64,000 bases of DNA from Chryseobacterium arthrosphaerae (GCF_001684965.1 NZ_MAYG01000031.1:124001-188000), one strand, 5' to 3'; shown: positions 46,819 through 57,032, numbered from the stretch's first letter. Notes: a model not told the origin generated them from the letters alone. Program-made: numbers and translations.

Positions 46819-49086
46819 TTATTTTTCTTGTTGTTTAATCAGATTCAGTGCAGAACCGGCCTTGAACCAGTCAATCTGTTGATCGTTGTAAGTATGGTTG
46901 GCCATGATGATATCTTTAGTTCCGTCTTTGTGAATGAATTCTAAAGTCAGTTGTTTTCCTGGGGCAAACTGGTCAAGATCTAAGAAATTGACAACATCGT
47001 CTTCCTGGATTTTATCATAATCTGCCTCATTAGCGAAAGTGATTCCAAGCATACCTTGTTTTTTAAGGTTGGTTTCGTGGATTCTCGCAAATGATTTTAC
47101 CAATACGGCTTTTACGCCAAGGTGTCTTGGTTCCATCGCAGCATGCTCTCTTGAAGAACCTTCACCATAGTTCTGGTCTCCCACTACAATGGTTGGAATG
47201 CCTGCAGCTTTGTAAGCTCTTTGTACAGCAGGAACTTCACCATATTCACCTGTAAGTTCGTTTTTCACTTTATTCGTTTCCATGTTGTAAGCATTCACTG
47301 CCCCGATCAACATGTTATTGGAAATATTATCAAGGTGACCTCTGTATTTCAGCCATGGCCCGGCCATAGAAATGTGGTCGGTAGTACATTTTCCGAAAGC
47401 TTTGATCAATACTCTGGCTCCCGTGATGTTCTTACCATCCCACGCAGGGAATTCTTCTAACAGCTGAAGCCTGTCTGAAGTAGGGCTTACATTCACCACC
47501 ACACTGGATCCGTCTTCTGATGGAGCCTGATATCCGTTATCATCTACTGCAAAACCTTTTGATGGAAGTTCGAAACCTCTTGGCTCGTCCAGTTTTACCT
47601 GTTCGCCGGCTTCGTTAGTTAAAGTATCGGTAATCGGGTTGAAGTCTAATCTCCCGGAGATGGCAACGGCAGCTACCATTTCTGGAGAAGCTACAAATGC
47701 ATGTGTATTTGGGTTACCGTCAGCTCTTTTGGCAAAGTTTCTGTTGAAAGAGTGAATAATAGAGTTTTTCTCTCCTTTTTCAGCACCCTCTCTGTCCCAT
47801 TGTCCGATACAAGGTCCACAAGCATTGGTGAAGATTCTTGCATTTTCAAATTTTCTGAAAGAATTTAAGAATCCGTCTCTTTCTGCAGTGAATTTTACCT
47901 GCTCAGAACCCGGGTTGATCCCTAAGATTGCTTTTGGTTTCACCCCCTTGGCTACAGCGTCTTCCACAATAGAAGCCGCTCTTGACAGATCTTCATAAGA
48001 AGAGTTGGTACAGGAACCGATAAGAGCCCATTCTACCTCTAATGGCCATCCGTTAGCTTCCGCTTTAGCTCTGAATTCAGCAACCGGAGTCGCTAAATCC
48101 GGAGTGAAAGGTCCGTTTAAGTGTGGAGTCAGTTCAGAAAGGTTGATTTCTATTAACTGGTCGAAATACTGTTCAGGATTTGCATATACTTCAGGATCTC
48201 CGGTTAAATGTTCAGCAATTTGATCTGCAGCATCCACTACATCCTGTCTTCCTGTTGCCGACAGATATCTTCTCATTGAATCGTCATATCCGAAGGTAGA
48301 GGTGGTAGCTCCGATTTCAGCACCCATATTACAGATCGTACCTTTACCGGTTGCAGAAAGAGATTGTGCCCCTTCGCCGAAATATTCTACGATACAGCCT
48401 GTTCCTCCCTTTACGGTAAGGATTCCTGCCACTTTTAAGATAACATCTTTTGCAGAAGTCCATCCGTTCATTTTACCGGTCAATTTTACCCCGATAAGTT
48501 TAGGCATTTTAAGTTCCCAGGCCATTCCGGCCATTACATCTACGGCATCAGCACCTCCTACACCAATGGCAACCATTCCCAGTCCGCCGGCGTTTACAGT
48601 GTGTGAGTCAGTACCGATCATCATTCCTCCGGGGAATGCATAGTTTTCTAATACCACCTGGTGGATGATCCCTGCTCCCGGTTTCCAGAAACCAATTCCG
48701 TATTTATCACATACAGAACTTAAGAAGTTGAATACCTCAGAGTTTTTGTTGATCCCTTCCTGTAAATCTTTATCAGCACCTACTTTCGCCTGGATCAGGT
48801 GATCCGCGTGAGCTGTTGAAGGAACAGCCACTTTAGCTTTTCCAGCCTGCATGAACTGTAAAAGCGCCATTTGCGCTGTGGCATCCTGCATAGCTACTCT
48901 GTCCGGTGCAAAATCTACATAAGAGTTTCCTCTTTCATAGGCTTGTGTAGCATTTCCTTCCCAAAGGTGGGTGTAAAGGATTTTTTCTGAAAGGGTAAGA
49001 GGTTTTCCCACAATCTGTCTTGCCGCAGCAATTCTTTCCGGGTAACGCTCATACACTTTTTTGATCATATCAATATCAAAAGTCAT
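46819..49086 (-). CDS. Aconitate hydratase, mitochondrial-type
   Basis: 755 residues. [4Fe-4S]-dependent isomerisation of citrate to isocitrate. Family stretches: [15 protein letters not shown] near 158, [14 protein letters not shown] near 357 (first cluster Cys), [12 protein letters not shown] near 422 (other two Cys), and the swivel domain [19 protein letters not shown] near 640. This is the domain order of eukaryotic mitochondrial and many Bacteroidetes aconitases, distinct from AcnB encoded just upstream on the same strand. A 319-base gap with an acnB terminator separates the two. Both could serve the TCA cycle. Confidence 0.93.
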   Translation of the reverse strand: MTFDIDMIKKVYERYPERIAAARQIVGKPLTLSEKILYTHLWEGNATQAYERGNSYVDFAPDRVAMQDATAQMALLQFMQAGKAKVAVPSTAHADHLIQAKVGADKDLQEGINKNSEVFNFLSSVCDKYGIGFWKPGAGIIHQVVLENYAFPGGMMIGTDSHTVNAGGLGMVAIGVGGADAVDVMAGMAWELKMPKLIGVKLTGKMNGWTSAKDVILKVAGILTVKGGTGCIVEYFGEGAQSLSATGKGTICNMGAEIGATTSTFGYDDSMRRYLSATGRQDVVDAADQIAEHLTGDPEVYANPEQYFDQLIEINLSELTPHLNGPFTPDLATPVAEFRAKAEANGWPLEVEWALIGSCTNSSYEDLSRAASIVEDAVAKGVKPKAILGINPGSEQVKFTAERDGFLNSFRKFENARIFTNACGPCIGQWDREGAEKGEKNSIIHSFNRNFAKRADGNPNTHAFVASPEMVAAVAISGRLDFNPITDTLTNEAGEQVKLDEPRGFELPSKGFAVDDNGYQAPSEDGSSVVVNVSPTSDRLQLLEEFPAWDGKNITGARVLIKAFGKCTTDHISMAGPWLKYRGHLDNISNNMLIGAVNAYNMETNKVKNELTGEYGEVPAVQRAYKAAGIPTIVVGDQNYGEGSSREHAAMEPRHLGVKAVLVKSFARIHETNLKKQGMLGITFANEADYDKIQEDDVVNFLDLDQFAPGKQLTLEFIHKDGTKDIIMANHTYNDQQIDWFKAGSALNLIKQQEK

Positions 49087-49405
49087 ATCGTATTTTAGTT
49101 TTATTCTTTTTCCGTTAATGCTTCTTTTTCTTCAATCCTGAAAAGAAAAATGATTTTTTTATACATCAAAAAACGTTCCTATAATCCATAAATGGGGATA
49201 ATTTTGACTATAAAACCAAGAGATTTTATAACTTTCAATTTAAGAAAAAATAGATTCTGTTTTTCCTGTTTTTTGAAAAAAAAATCGTAGTTCACTTAAA
49301 ATAGAAACATTCTAAACAAAAAAACGGAAGATCTTAAATCCCAAAGGACTGCAATCTTCCGTTTTATATAATTTTGAAAGTCTTACGACTTATTGATCAG
49401 TTCTG
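49087..49405. other. 319-base gap between the two aconitase genes
   Basis: AT-rich with many A and T runs and no open frame of note. It holds the acnB terminator at its right end. I found no TAnnTTTG match on the minus strand for the downstream aconitase gene. Confidence 0.6.
49321..49365 (-). terminator. Terminator of acnB
   Basis: 12-bp stem AAAACGGAAGAT (49321-49332) / ATCTTCCGTTTT (49354-49365) with a 21-base loop; followed by T-rich DNA on the minus strand. Confidence 0.7.
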
Positions 49406-52189
49406 TTAATGAGCGCTGGTACTTGTCAATTCCTTGATAGAAGGAACAAAAGTAGTAAGGTCAATACCCTCAACTGCAGCTTTATACTCATCAATGCTTG
49501 GGATTCTTCCGATGATGGCTGAAAGAACCACTACCGGAGTTGAAGCCAGTAAAGATTCTCCTTTTTTGCGTTCAGAATCTTCTACAACTCTTCCCTGGAA
49601 AAGACGGGTTGAAGTAGCCAATACTGTATCTCCTTTCGCTGCTTTTTCCTGGTTACCCATACAAAGGTTACATCCCGGACGCTCAAGGTACATTACATTT
49701 TCGTATTGGGTACGGGCTTCACCTTTTGGAGCATTGTCGTTGAATTCAAATCCTGAATATTTTTCCAGCAATTCCCAGTCTCCTTCAGCTTTTAACTCGT
49801 CAATGATGTTGTAAGTAGGAGCTGCTACTACCAGAGGAGCATTAAATTCTACTTTTCCCTGTTGTTTTTCAAGGTTTCTCAACATCTGAGAAACAATCTT
49901 AAGGTCTCCTTTGTGAACCATACAGGATCCTACGAAACCAAGGTCAACTTTTTTCTCACCACCATAGTATGAAAGATCTCTGATGGTATCGTGGGTATAT
50001 CTCTTGGAAACATCTTCGTTGTTTACATCCGGGTCAGCAATCATAGGTTCTACGATTACATCAAGATCAACAACAACTTCTGCATAATATTTAGCGTTGG
50101 CATCCGGAGTAAGAGCTGGCTTTTCACCTGATCTGATTTCCTCAATTCTCTTATTCGCTTTGTCAATTAATCCCTGAAGAACCTTGTTGTGGTTATCCAT
50201 TCCTTTGTCGATCATGATCTGGATTCTGCCTTTAGCAATTTCCAATGATTCGATTAAAGTATTATCTTCAGAAATATTGATGGATGCTTTTGCTTTCATT
50301 TCAGCAGTCCAGTCTGTAAATGTGAATGCCTGGTCAGCAGGAAGTGTTCCGATGTGAACCTCAATGATTCTGCCCTGGAATACGTTCTCTCCTCCAAATT
50401 GCTTCAGCATCTGAGCCTGAGTAGCGTGTACCACATCACGGAAATCCATGTGAGGCTTCATTTCACCTTTGAAAGTTACTTTTACAGATTCCGGGATTGG
50501 CATTGAAGCTTCACCGGTAGCTAATGCAAGAGCAACTGTTCCGGAGTCAGCTCCGAAAGCAACTCCTTTAGACATTCTCGTGTGAGAGTCACCACCAATG
50601 ATGATCGCCCATTCGTCTACAGTGATATCGTTAAGAACCTTGTGAATAACGTCTGTCATAGAGTGGTATTCACCTTTCGGGTCACGGGCTGTGATCAGAC
50701 CGAAATCGTTCATGAATTTCATCAGCTTAGGAATGTTGGCCTGAGCTTTTTTATCCCAAACTGAAGCGGTGTGACATCCTGATTGGTAAGCACCGTCAAC
50801 TGTTGGAGAAATTACAGTAGCAGCCATTGATTCAAGCTCCTGAGCGGTCATAAGACCTGTTGTATCCTGTGAACCAACGATATTTACTTTTACACGTACA
50901 TCAGAACCTGCATGTAATACTTTTCCTGGTGTTGTTCCTACAGCATTTCTGTTGAAGATCTTTTCTACAGCTGTAAGCCCCTGTCCTTCGTGAGAAATTT
51001 CTTTTGATGGAGCAAAAACAACAGGAGCTTCAATACCCAGTGTCTGGGCTGCAAACGTCTGTAGTTTCTTACCGAATACGATAGCATAAGATCCTCCGGC
51101 CTTGATGAATTCCATCTTTTGCGGAGTGAAAGACTTCGTAAGGTCGATCAGTTCCTGATCTCCGTTATATAATTTCTTTTCTTTTGTATTGATTGTTAAA
51201 ACAGTTCCTGTAGCTACCGAATAGGCCTCTTCAAGAATAACCTCACCGGCTTCATTACGAACAGGGTTTCCATTTTCGTCCACTTTCTTCACCCAATTCT
51301 TAAGGTCGATACCGATACCTCCGGTAACGTCAACTGTGGTAAGGAAAATTGGAGAAATACCGTTGGTTCCTCCTACAATCGGAGCGATATTCACGAATGG
51401 TACGTAAGGGCTTGCCTGTTTACCTGTCCAAAGCGCTACGTTGTTTACCCCGGACATTCTGGATGAGCCAACTCCCATTGTTCCTTTTTCAGCAATAAGC
51501 ATAACGCTTGCATCAGGATGTTGTGCCTGTAAAGCTTTGATTTCCTGCTGAGCTTCAGGAGTAATCATACATTTACCGTGAAGCTCACGGTCTGATCTTG
51601 AGTGCGCCTGGTTACCAGGAGAAAGTAAATCGGTAGAAATATCTCCTTCACCGGCAATATAAGTAACTACTTTGATTTCTTCAGCCACTTCAGGAAGTTT
51701 AGTGAAGAATTCAGCTTTTGCATAGCTTTCTAAAATCTCTTTAGCAATTGCATTTCCGCTATTGTAGGCATCTTTCAAACGGTTGGTATCCGCTTCATAA
51801 AGGAAAACCTGAGTTTTAAGAACATCAGCCGCCTGTTGGGCAATGGCAGTATCGTTGCCTAAGGCAAGGTCTAATAACACTTCGATTGATTTCCCTCCTT
51901 TCATGTGGGATAATAATTCAAATGCAAAGTCTGGAGTAATTTCTTCTACTACGGATTCACCTAGAATGATTTCTTTTAAAAACTGAGCTTTTACACCTGC
52001 TGCACTGGTCGTTCCCGGTAGGGTATTGTAAATGAAAAATTGAAGAGAGTCCGTTCGGTCTGCATTCCCTGAATCTTTGATCTGTGCAATGATTTCGCTC
52101 AGCAATTCGGCACTGTCAATTGGCTTTGGATGAAGCCCCTGGGTTTTTCTTTCTTCAATCTCTTTGATGTAATCCTTATAAATATTCAT
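49406..52189 (-). CDS. acnB: Bifunctional aconitate hydratase 2 / 2-methylisocitrate dehydratase
   Basis: 927 residues, longer than the ~865 of E. coli AcnB. The N-terminal HEAT-like region (about 1-160) is followed by the swivel domain with GKCMITPEAQQEI and GSSRMSGVNNVALW, then the catalytic domains. Cluster Cys are in YQSGCHTASVWDK, LGFVGSCMVHKGDL and ERPGCNLCMGNQEKA. It isomerises citrate and may also hydrate 2-methylaconitate. Co-oriented with the other aconitase but separated by a terminator. The 281-base upstream region shows no clear promoter for it. Confidence 0.94.
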   Translation of the reverse strand: MNIYKDYIKEIEERKTQGLHPKPIDSAELLSEIIAQIKDSGNADRTDSLQFFIYNTLPGTTSAAGVKAQFLKEIILGESVVEEITPDFAFELLSHMKGGKSIEVLLDLALGNDTAIAQQAADVLKTQVFLYEADTNRLKDAYNSGNAIAKEILESYAKAEFFTKLPEVAEEIKVVTYIAGEGDISTDLLSPGNQAHSRSDRELHGKCMITPEAQQEIKALQAQHPDASVMLIAEKGTMGVGSSRMSGVNNVALWTGKQASPYVPFVNIAPIVGGTNGISPIFLTTVDVTGGIGIDLKNWVKKVDENGNPVRNEAGEVILEEAYSVATGTVLTINTKEKKLYNGDQELIDLTKSFTPQKMEFIKAGGSYAIVFGKKLQTFAAQTLGIEAPVVFAPSKEISHEGQGLTAVEKIFNRNAVGTTPGKVLHAGSDVRVKVNIVGSQDTTGLMTAQELESMAATVISPTVDGAYQSGCHTASVWDKKAQANIPKLMKFMNDFGLITARDPKGEYHSMTDVIHKVLNDITVDEWAIIIGGDSHTRMSKGVAFGADSGTVALALATGEASMPIPESVKVTFKGEMKPHMDFRDVVHATQAQMLKQFGGENVFQGRIIEVHIGTLPADQAFTFTDWTAEMKAKASINISEDNTLIESLEIAKGRIQIMIDKGMDNHNKVLQGLIDKANKRIEEIRSGEKPALTPDANAKYYAEVVVDLDVIVEPMIADPDVNNEDVSKRYTHDTIRDLSYYGGEKKVDLGFVGSCMVHKGDLKIVSQMLRNLEKQQGKVEFNAPLVVAAPTYNIIDELKAEGDWELLEKYSGFEFNDNAPKGEARTQYENVMYLERPGCNLCMGNQEKAAKGDTVLATSTRLFQGRVVEDSERKKGESLLASTPVVVLSAIIGRIPSIDEYKAAVEGIDLTTFVPSIKELTSTSAH

Positions 52190-52432
52190 AATAGAAGTCT
52201 TTCAATATTAAAGGTAGAGTACGTTATTGCTTCTTTACTGGTCTGTATAAATACAATTAATGGCATTTTGAGATCTCGCATGTGGATGCAACATTAACCG
52301 AATAAGGTCAGCATAATCTACACTTTTTTAAAAGTTTTTTAAATTATTAAACAATTCAAAATGCAGCCCAAAATTACGAAATTTTACTATTTTATGAGAA
52401 TGAAATTATTTAGATTCTTTATAAATATGAAT

Positions 52433-52463
52433 TTGATAATTTCTATTTTTGGCCTTAATTTTG
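52433..52463 (+). promoter_or_regulatory. Promoter of the WG-repeat gene
   Basis: TTG at 52433-52435 and TAATTTTG at 52456-52463, 20 bases apart; the -7 element ends 7 bases before the first ATG. Confidence 0.5.
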
Positions 52464-52470
52464 CGGCCCA

Positions 52471-53250
52471 ATGATGAATATGAAAAATATCCTGAATATT
52501 TTGTGCGTTTTTATTTCGATTTCTATTTTCTCACAGACTAAATCCGTGAAGAAAACCGGGGTGAAAACCGGCGTCAGAACAACGGTAAAGAAAGCGCCGG
52601 TAAAGGCTAAACCGAATCCCGATCTTGTAGTAATCAATAAAGATCTTCCGGTTCTGATCCCTAAAAAGAAAGGGGATCAGTTCGGCTATGTCAATCAGAA
52701 CGGAAAATTCATTATTCAGCCGGAATACCATATTGCTGTATTTTTTTATGAAGACTGCAATCTTCTGAATTCTCCTAATCAGAAAGTAAGAAAATTCGGA
52801 AGCGGAAATTATGCTACGGTAGAAAAAGATATGATTTCCTATCGCATTGACCAGTCCGGGAAAAGAGTGTATCAGTTTAAGGATGCGGACCTGGGGAAAT
52901 GTAAATTTGAAGAGTATAAACAGCAGCTTTTCCAGGCTTATATTTTAAATGGTTTCTACGGCATCATTGAAAAATCAAAATTTGTCAACGCTGCAGATTA
53001 CAGACAGTATCAGATCTATCCCCAATATCAGTATTTGTACATTCTGGAAGGTGATGATGTTGCAGATCCAATGATTGTGGCTTCCAACAATGATAAATTC
53101 GGTGTGATTGATGTCAATAATAAGGTGATCATCCCGTTTGAATACTCCAACATCAAAAGAAATTTCAGCTGGAAGCTTGGAAAAATGTTTGAAGTTACAA
53201 AAGACGGCAAAAACTATTATTATGTTGATGCCAATAATAAAACCTATTAG
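52471..53250 (+). CDS. Exported WG-repeat protein
   Basis: Up to 259 residues, with ATGs at 52471, 52474 and 52480. A signal peptide (ending IFSQ, about residue 22) is followed by a basic Lys/Thr/Val-rich stretch (about 23-50), then WG-type repeats: GDQFGYVNQNGKFIIQPEY near 67, a degenerate unit, and DKFGVIDVNNKVIIPFEY near 207, ending YYYVDANNKTY. WG repeats form beta-propeller-like or extended beta structures; their ligand is unknown. The protein is probably periplasmic or surface-exposed. It shows no linkage to the thiamine-regulated receptor downstream. Confidence 0.75.
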   Translation: MMNMKNILNILCVFISISIFSQTKSVKKTGVKTGVRTTVKKAPVKAKPNPDLVVINKDLPVLIPKKKGDQFGYVNQNGKFIIQPEYHIAVFFYEDCNLLNSPNQKVRKFGSGNYATVEKDMISYRIDQSGKRVYQFKDADLGKCKFEEYKQQLFQAYILNGFYGIIEKSKFVNAADYRQYQIYPQYQYLYILEGDDVADPMIVASNNDKFGVIDVNNKVIIPFEYSNIKRNFSWKLGKMFEVTKDGKNYYYVDANNKTY

Positions 53251-53319
53251 GTCTGAGGTACACGCATCGGCCAATCACGAATCTCAAAACCACGAAATCA
53301 GAAACTCGTATATTTTTTG

Positions 53320-53327
53320 TACTTTTG
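53320..53327 (+). promoter_or_regulatory. -7 element TACTTTTG before the second TPP riboswitch
   Basis: TAnnTTTG match; the inferred start near 53333 lies 5 bases before the riboswitch core. Confidence 0.65.
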
Positions 53328-53337
53328 CACCCGAAAT

Positions 53338-53406
53338 AAAGGGGTGCTTTTACAGGCTGAGATTATACCCGATGAACCTGGAACAGGTAATGCTGTTTAG
53401 GGACGT
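53338..53406 (+). promoter_or_regulatory. TPP riboswitch of the TonB-dependent receptor
   Basis: THI-box parts in order: AAAGGGGTGC (53338), GGCTGAGATTATACCC (53355), GATGAACCTGGAACAGGTAA (53371) and TGCTGTTTAGGGA (53391). It is shorter than the thi operon copy but keeps all conserved blocks. It lies 74 bases upstream of the receptor start, so the receptor is predicted to be repressed when TPP is plentiful. Confidence 0.93.
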
Positions 53407-53479
53407 CCGCTCATAAGGAACGGAACTGTATAATATCTTATCGATCCCCTTTTATTCATTAAATGTAAAGATTTATAGA

Positions 53480-55597
53480 ATGAAAGGATTATTTTTTTTA
53501 GGGCTTAGTGTAGGCTCTGTAGCCTTTATCCAGGCTCAAAATACAGACTCTCTGAAAATCAGGGAAATTGAAGCGGTCAGCTTTACCAAAAGACTTCCTG
53601 TCGCAAAAGAAATCATCAACGTTCAGAAAGACCTTGACGGGAGAAACCTGGGGCAGGATCTTCCTATTCTTCTGAAAAATCAGACTTCCATTATTTCTAC
53701 TTCCGATGCCGGAAACGGTGTAGGATATACAGGATTTAGAATTCGTGGTGTTTCCGGGACGGCAATCAATATCATGATGAACGGGGTTCCGTACAATGAT
53801 TCCGAGAGCCAGGGAACATTTTTTGTCAACGTTCCGGATTTAACGAGCTCTGCCTCACAGATTGTCATCCAGAGGGGAGTAGGTACATCCAATAACGGGG
53901 TTTCCGCTTTTGGAGCCAGTGTGAATGTCATTTCAAGAGAACCGGAAGAAAAGTTTTACTTTAAAACCGATGATAGTTACGGTTCTTTTAACACCTATAA
54001 GTATTCAGCAGAAATAGGTTCCGGAAAATTCTGGAAAAACCGTCTTTCTGTGATGGGAAGATATACGCATATTCACTCTGACGGTTATATTGACAGGGCT
54101 TCATCAAACCTGCATTCCTACAATTTTACTGCGCTCTTTGAAGAAGGAAATACAAAATTGCGTTTAATGGCTTTTGGCGGAAAGGAAAAAACATATCAGG
54201 CCTGGGGCGGGGTTACCAAAGAAAAATGGGAAACAGATCCTAAATTTAACGGTTCAGGTGCCATCTATGATGCCGACTGGAAGAATATTGTAGGCTTCTA
54301 TGATAATGAAACAGATAACTACAGACAGAATCATTATCAGTTGCTGTGGGAGCAAAAGTTCAATGACCGGTGGAACCTGGAAACGACTTTTCATTATACC
54401 AAAGGAAAAGGATTTTATGAAAACTATAAACAGGATAATGCCTTCTCAAGATATAATTTACCTAATATTATTGAAGGCGGACAGACTCTGGAAAATTCAG
54501 ATTTTATAAGAAAGAAATGGCTGGATAATGATTTTTACGGAGTCGTTTCCACCCTTTACGGGAAGCTCGGAAATCTGGATTTAAACTTTGGAGCGGTAGC
54601 CAATCAGTATTATGGAAGACATTTTGGAAATGTTACCGGAGTTTTCTTCCCTCAGATCAATGAGCATGAATATTACAGAAACCGTTCTGTGAAAAGCGAA
54701 GTTTCAGGTTTTGCCAAAGCGTTGTTCAGAATGGATGATTTTGAATTTTTTGGAGACCTGCAGCTCAGAAGTATTAATTATAACACCAAAATCCTGCAGG
54801 CCGGTGATAAGGAAGGTGCCGATCTTGATAAAAACTGGCTGTTTTTTAATCCAAAAGCTGGGGTAAACTATAGAATTGACGGAGGAAAAGTATTCCTGTC
54901 CTACGCCCATGCCCATCGTGAGCCGAATAGAGAGGATATTATGGCGAATAATGATGTGAAGCAGGAAAAACTTCATGATTTTGAAGCCGGGTTGGAAAAG
55001 CAGTTTGGGTTTTTATCCGTGACGGCCAACGTGTATTATATGTATTACGTTAACCAGCTGGTTTTAAATGGTGCATTGAGTAATGTGGGTGCATTTATCA
55101 GAACCAATTCAGGAAAGAGCTACAGAAGAGGAATCGAGATCGGTGCTTTGGCAAAATTGTCTGAACAATGGGAAGTTTCAGGGAATTTAACTTTAAGCCA
55201 GAACAGGAATCAGGATTTTAATATCAAAGAAGGAAATGCTCCTAAAAGCCTGGGAAATACACAGATTTCATTCTCTCCGAATATCATTGCAAACGTTGGT
55301 TTGAAATTCAATCCTACTAAAAACTTCCAGTTTGCTTTGATGAACCAGTATGTAGGGAAGCAGTATCTTGATAATACCGAAGATAAAAACTTTGAACTTA
55401 AAGATTATTTCCTCACAGACTTCAATGCCCAGTATCAGTTTAAAATTGCCAATAATGATATCGCACTGAAATTAATAGTGAATAACCTTTTCAATAAAAA
55501 ATATGTAAATAACGGGGCTGTTGACGGAAGCCAGGCGTATTACTTTGCACAGGCAGGAACCAATTTTATGTTTGGTGTGAGCTGGAAGATTCAATAG
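53480..55597 (+). CDS. TonB-dependent receptor, predicted outer-membrane thiamine transporter
   Basis: 705 residues. Signal peptide about 1-19 (ending IQAQ), TonB-box-like IREIEAVSFTKR, plug domain with FRIRGVSGTAINIMMNGVPY and DLTSSASQIVIQRGVGTSNNG, and a 22-strand-type barrel ending GVSWKIQ. A TPP riboswitch directly precedes it, so uptake of thiamine or a precursor is a strong inference. Receptors under THI elements have been predicted (Omr1) and, in Bacteroides, tied to thiamine uptake. No inner-membrane thiamine permease is adjacent. A terminator lies at 55655. Confidence 0.9.
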   Translation: MKGLFFLGLSVGSVAFIQAQNTDSLKIREIEAVSFTKRLPVAKEIINVQKDLDGRNLGQDLPILLKNQTSIISTSDAGNGVGYTGFRIRGVSGTAINIMMNGVPYNDSESQGTFFVNVPDLTSSASQIVIQRGVGTSNNGVSAFGASVNVISREPEEKFYFKTDDSYGSFNTYKYSAEIGSGKFWKNRLSVMGRYTHIHSDGYIDRASSNLHSYNFTALFEEGNTKLRLMAFGGKEKTYQAWGGVTKEKWETDPKFNGSGAIYDADWKNIVGFYDNETDNYRQNHYQLLWEQKFNDRWNLETTFHYTKGKGFYENYKQDNAFSRYNLPNIIEGGQTLENSDFIRKKWLDNDFYGVVSTLYGKLGNLDLNFGAVANQYYGRHFGNVTGVFFPQINEHEYYRNRSVKSEVSGFAKALFRMDDFEFFGDLQLRSINYNTKILQAGDKEGADLDKNWLFFNPKAGVNYRIDGGKVFLSYAHAHREPNREDIMANNDVKQEKLHDFEAGLEKQFGFLSVTANVYYMYYVNQLVLNGALSNVGAFIRTNSGKSYRRGIEIGALAKLSEQWEVSGNLTLSQNRNQDFNIKEGNAPKSLGNTQISFSPNIIANVGLKFNPTKNFQFALMNQYVGKQYLDNTEDKNFELKDYFLTDFNAQYQFKIANNDIALKLIVNNLFNKKYVNNGAVDGSQAYYFAQAGTNFMFGVSWKIQ

Positions 55598-55654
55598 TTT
55601 TCGCTGTTTATCTTTATTTTTATAATAGTATTCCTGTTTTAATAGAGAATAATC

Positions 55655-55682
55655 AAAAGACTGTTTCGGCGGTCTTTTTTTA
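55655..55682 (+). terminator. Rho-independent terminator
   Basis: AAAAGAC / GTCTTTT stem with a 10-base loop and a T run after it, ending the receptor transcript. Confidence 0.7.
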
Positions 55683-55719
55683 TATCCGTTAAATATCTTC
55701 AAAAGTCATGAAAAAGTTA

Positions 55720-55727
55720 TAAATTTG
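55720..55727 (+). promoter_or_regulatory. -7 element TAAATTTG, nearly leaderless
   Basis: TAnnTTTG match 7 bases before the ATG of the HU-like gene. No -33 TTG seen. Confidence 0.4.
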
Positions 55728-55734
55728 CCACCAA

Positions 55735-56487
55735 ATGAATATTTCAGCATACATTTTAGAATATTTAAAACAATTTGGAACTGCCACGGTTCCAGGCTTT
55801 GGCGTGTTTTCCCTGAAAAATTCCAAGGCAATTATCAATTCTGAAAACGGGAGCATCCTGCCTCCGGCAAGCCAGATTGAATTTGCTATTGATTATGAAG
55901 TGCAGGCTGAAGAACTTACCGCTTATATTGCGGAACAGAAACAAATGTCTATAGATGCTTCAAGAAGTGATCTGAAGATTCAGACCGATTTCTGGAAGAA
56001 AAAACTGCAGGCAGAGCAGGTTCTCGAAATTCAGAACCTGGGAACGGTTTTTATTGAAGAAGGCGATACCCATTTTAAGGGAAAAAGAGTGGAAGCCGGC
56101 CGCCCGGACTTTTACGGGTTGGAAGAAATCCGGTTCTCAGATATCAACAACGGGGAAAAAGTAACTACCACAGAAAACCGTGAAAAGGATTATAAATTCG
56201 GGAAGACGATTCTCTGGATATTCCTGATCATGATTCCGGTACTGGGAATTGTATACCTTGCCTTCACTCAGGAGGAACTTCTCTTCGGAAAGAAATCTTT
56301 CACGAATGTTTCTGTAAAGACGTCTACACACAGGATCGTAAAAGATACCGCTAAAATAATGAAGCAGAAACCGAAAGTACCTGCCTCAGATTCCTTACAA
56401 AAAGACTCACTGGTAAAACCTGTCGGAAAAGGAACAAAGCCTGTTCCGGCTGCTCCAATCAACACTAAGACTAAATGGCAAAAGTAA
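55735..56487 (+). CDS. HU-like (CCDC81-type) membrane protein
   Basis: 250 residues. The N-terminal 140 residues (MNISAYILEYLKQFGTATVP and GFGVFSLKNSKAIIN) resemble the bacterial HU-CCDC81 domains: two HU-fold units, the second beginning near residue 85 with LQAEQVLEIQNLGTVFIEEG. A single membrane segment at about 160-178 and a Lys/Pro/Thr-rich tail of some 70 residues follow. Related proteins often end in a SPOR peptidoglycan-binding domain; none is visible here, so this may be a truncated form. The HU part would be cytoplasmic and the tail periplasmic. The last 13 bases overlap the thioesterase gene. Function is unknown, perhaps linking chromosome to envelope. Confidence 0.65.
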   Translation: MNISAYILEYLKQFGTATVPGFGVFSLKNSKAIINSENGSILPPASQIEFAIDYEVQAEELTAYIAEQKQMSIDASRSDLKIQTDFWKKKLQAEQVLEIQNLGTVFIEEGDTHFKGKRVEAGRPDFYGLEEIRFSDINNGEKVTTTENREKDYKFGKTILWIFLIMIPVLGIVYLAFTQEELLFGKKSFTNVSVKTSTHRIVKDTAKIMKQKPKVPASDSLQKDSLVKPVGKGTKPVPAAPINTKTKWQK

Positions 56488-57026
56488 AAACGGCGTCAGA
56501 ATCCCTGACCATTATGACCAATATCGTTCTTCCGAACGAGACCAATTCTCTAAGAAACCTTTTTGGTGGTGAACTTTTAGCAAAAATGGACCGATGTGCG
56601 TCTATCTCTGCAGCAAGACACTGCGAAAGAAGGGTAGTAACAGCTTCCGTAAACCATGTTTCCTTCAATCATCCGATTCCGGAAGGAGGAGTAGTAGTGC
56701 TGGAGTCTAAAGTTTCCAGAGCATTCTCTACTTCTATGGAAGTGTATGTGGATGTGTGGTCTGATGACCCGATCAATCAGAAAAAAATTCATACCAATTC
56801 CGGGATCTATACTTTCGTTGCGGTAGATGAGTTCAACCGTCCGATCCCGATTCCTGATATGATTCCCGAAACTGAAGAGGAAAAAGAAAGATATGCAGCC
56901 GCATTCCGCAGAAAGGAACTTTCACTGATCCTTTCCGGAAGAATGAAGCCTCTGGAATCTGTAGAACTGAAGAAGCTTTTCCAGGAACCACAGGAGCCGC
57001 AAACTTCAAAAAAAGATAAGAAATAA
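56475..57026 (+). CDS. Acyl-CoA thioesterase (hotdog fold)
   Basis: 183 residues. A single hotdog domain with NETNSLRNLFGGELLAKMDR near residue 18, where the Asp is the likely catalytic residue, and VVTASVNHVSFNHPI near 54, typical of the acyl-CoA hydrolase family that includes YciA. It hydrolyses acyl-CoA to free acid and CoA; chain-length preference is unknown. The start overlaps the end of the HU-like gene by 13 bases, so translation may be coupled. A terminator follows. Confidence 0.88.
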   Translation: MAKVKTASESLTIMTNIVLPNETNSLRNLFGGELLAKMDRCASISAARHCERRVVTASVNHVSFNHPIPEGGVVVLESKVSRAFSTSMEVYVDVWSDDPINQKKIHTNSGIYTFVAVDEFNRPIPIPDMIPETEEEKERYAAAFRRKELSLILSGRMKPLESVELKKLFQEPQEPQTSKKDKK

Positions 57027-57032
57027 AACCTG

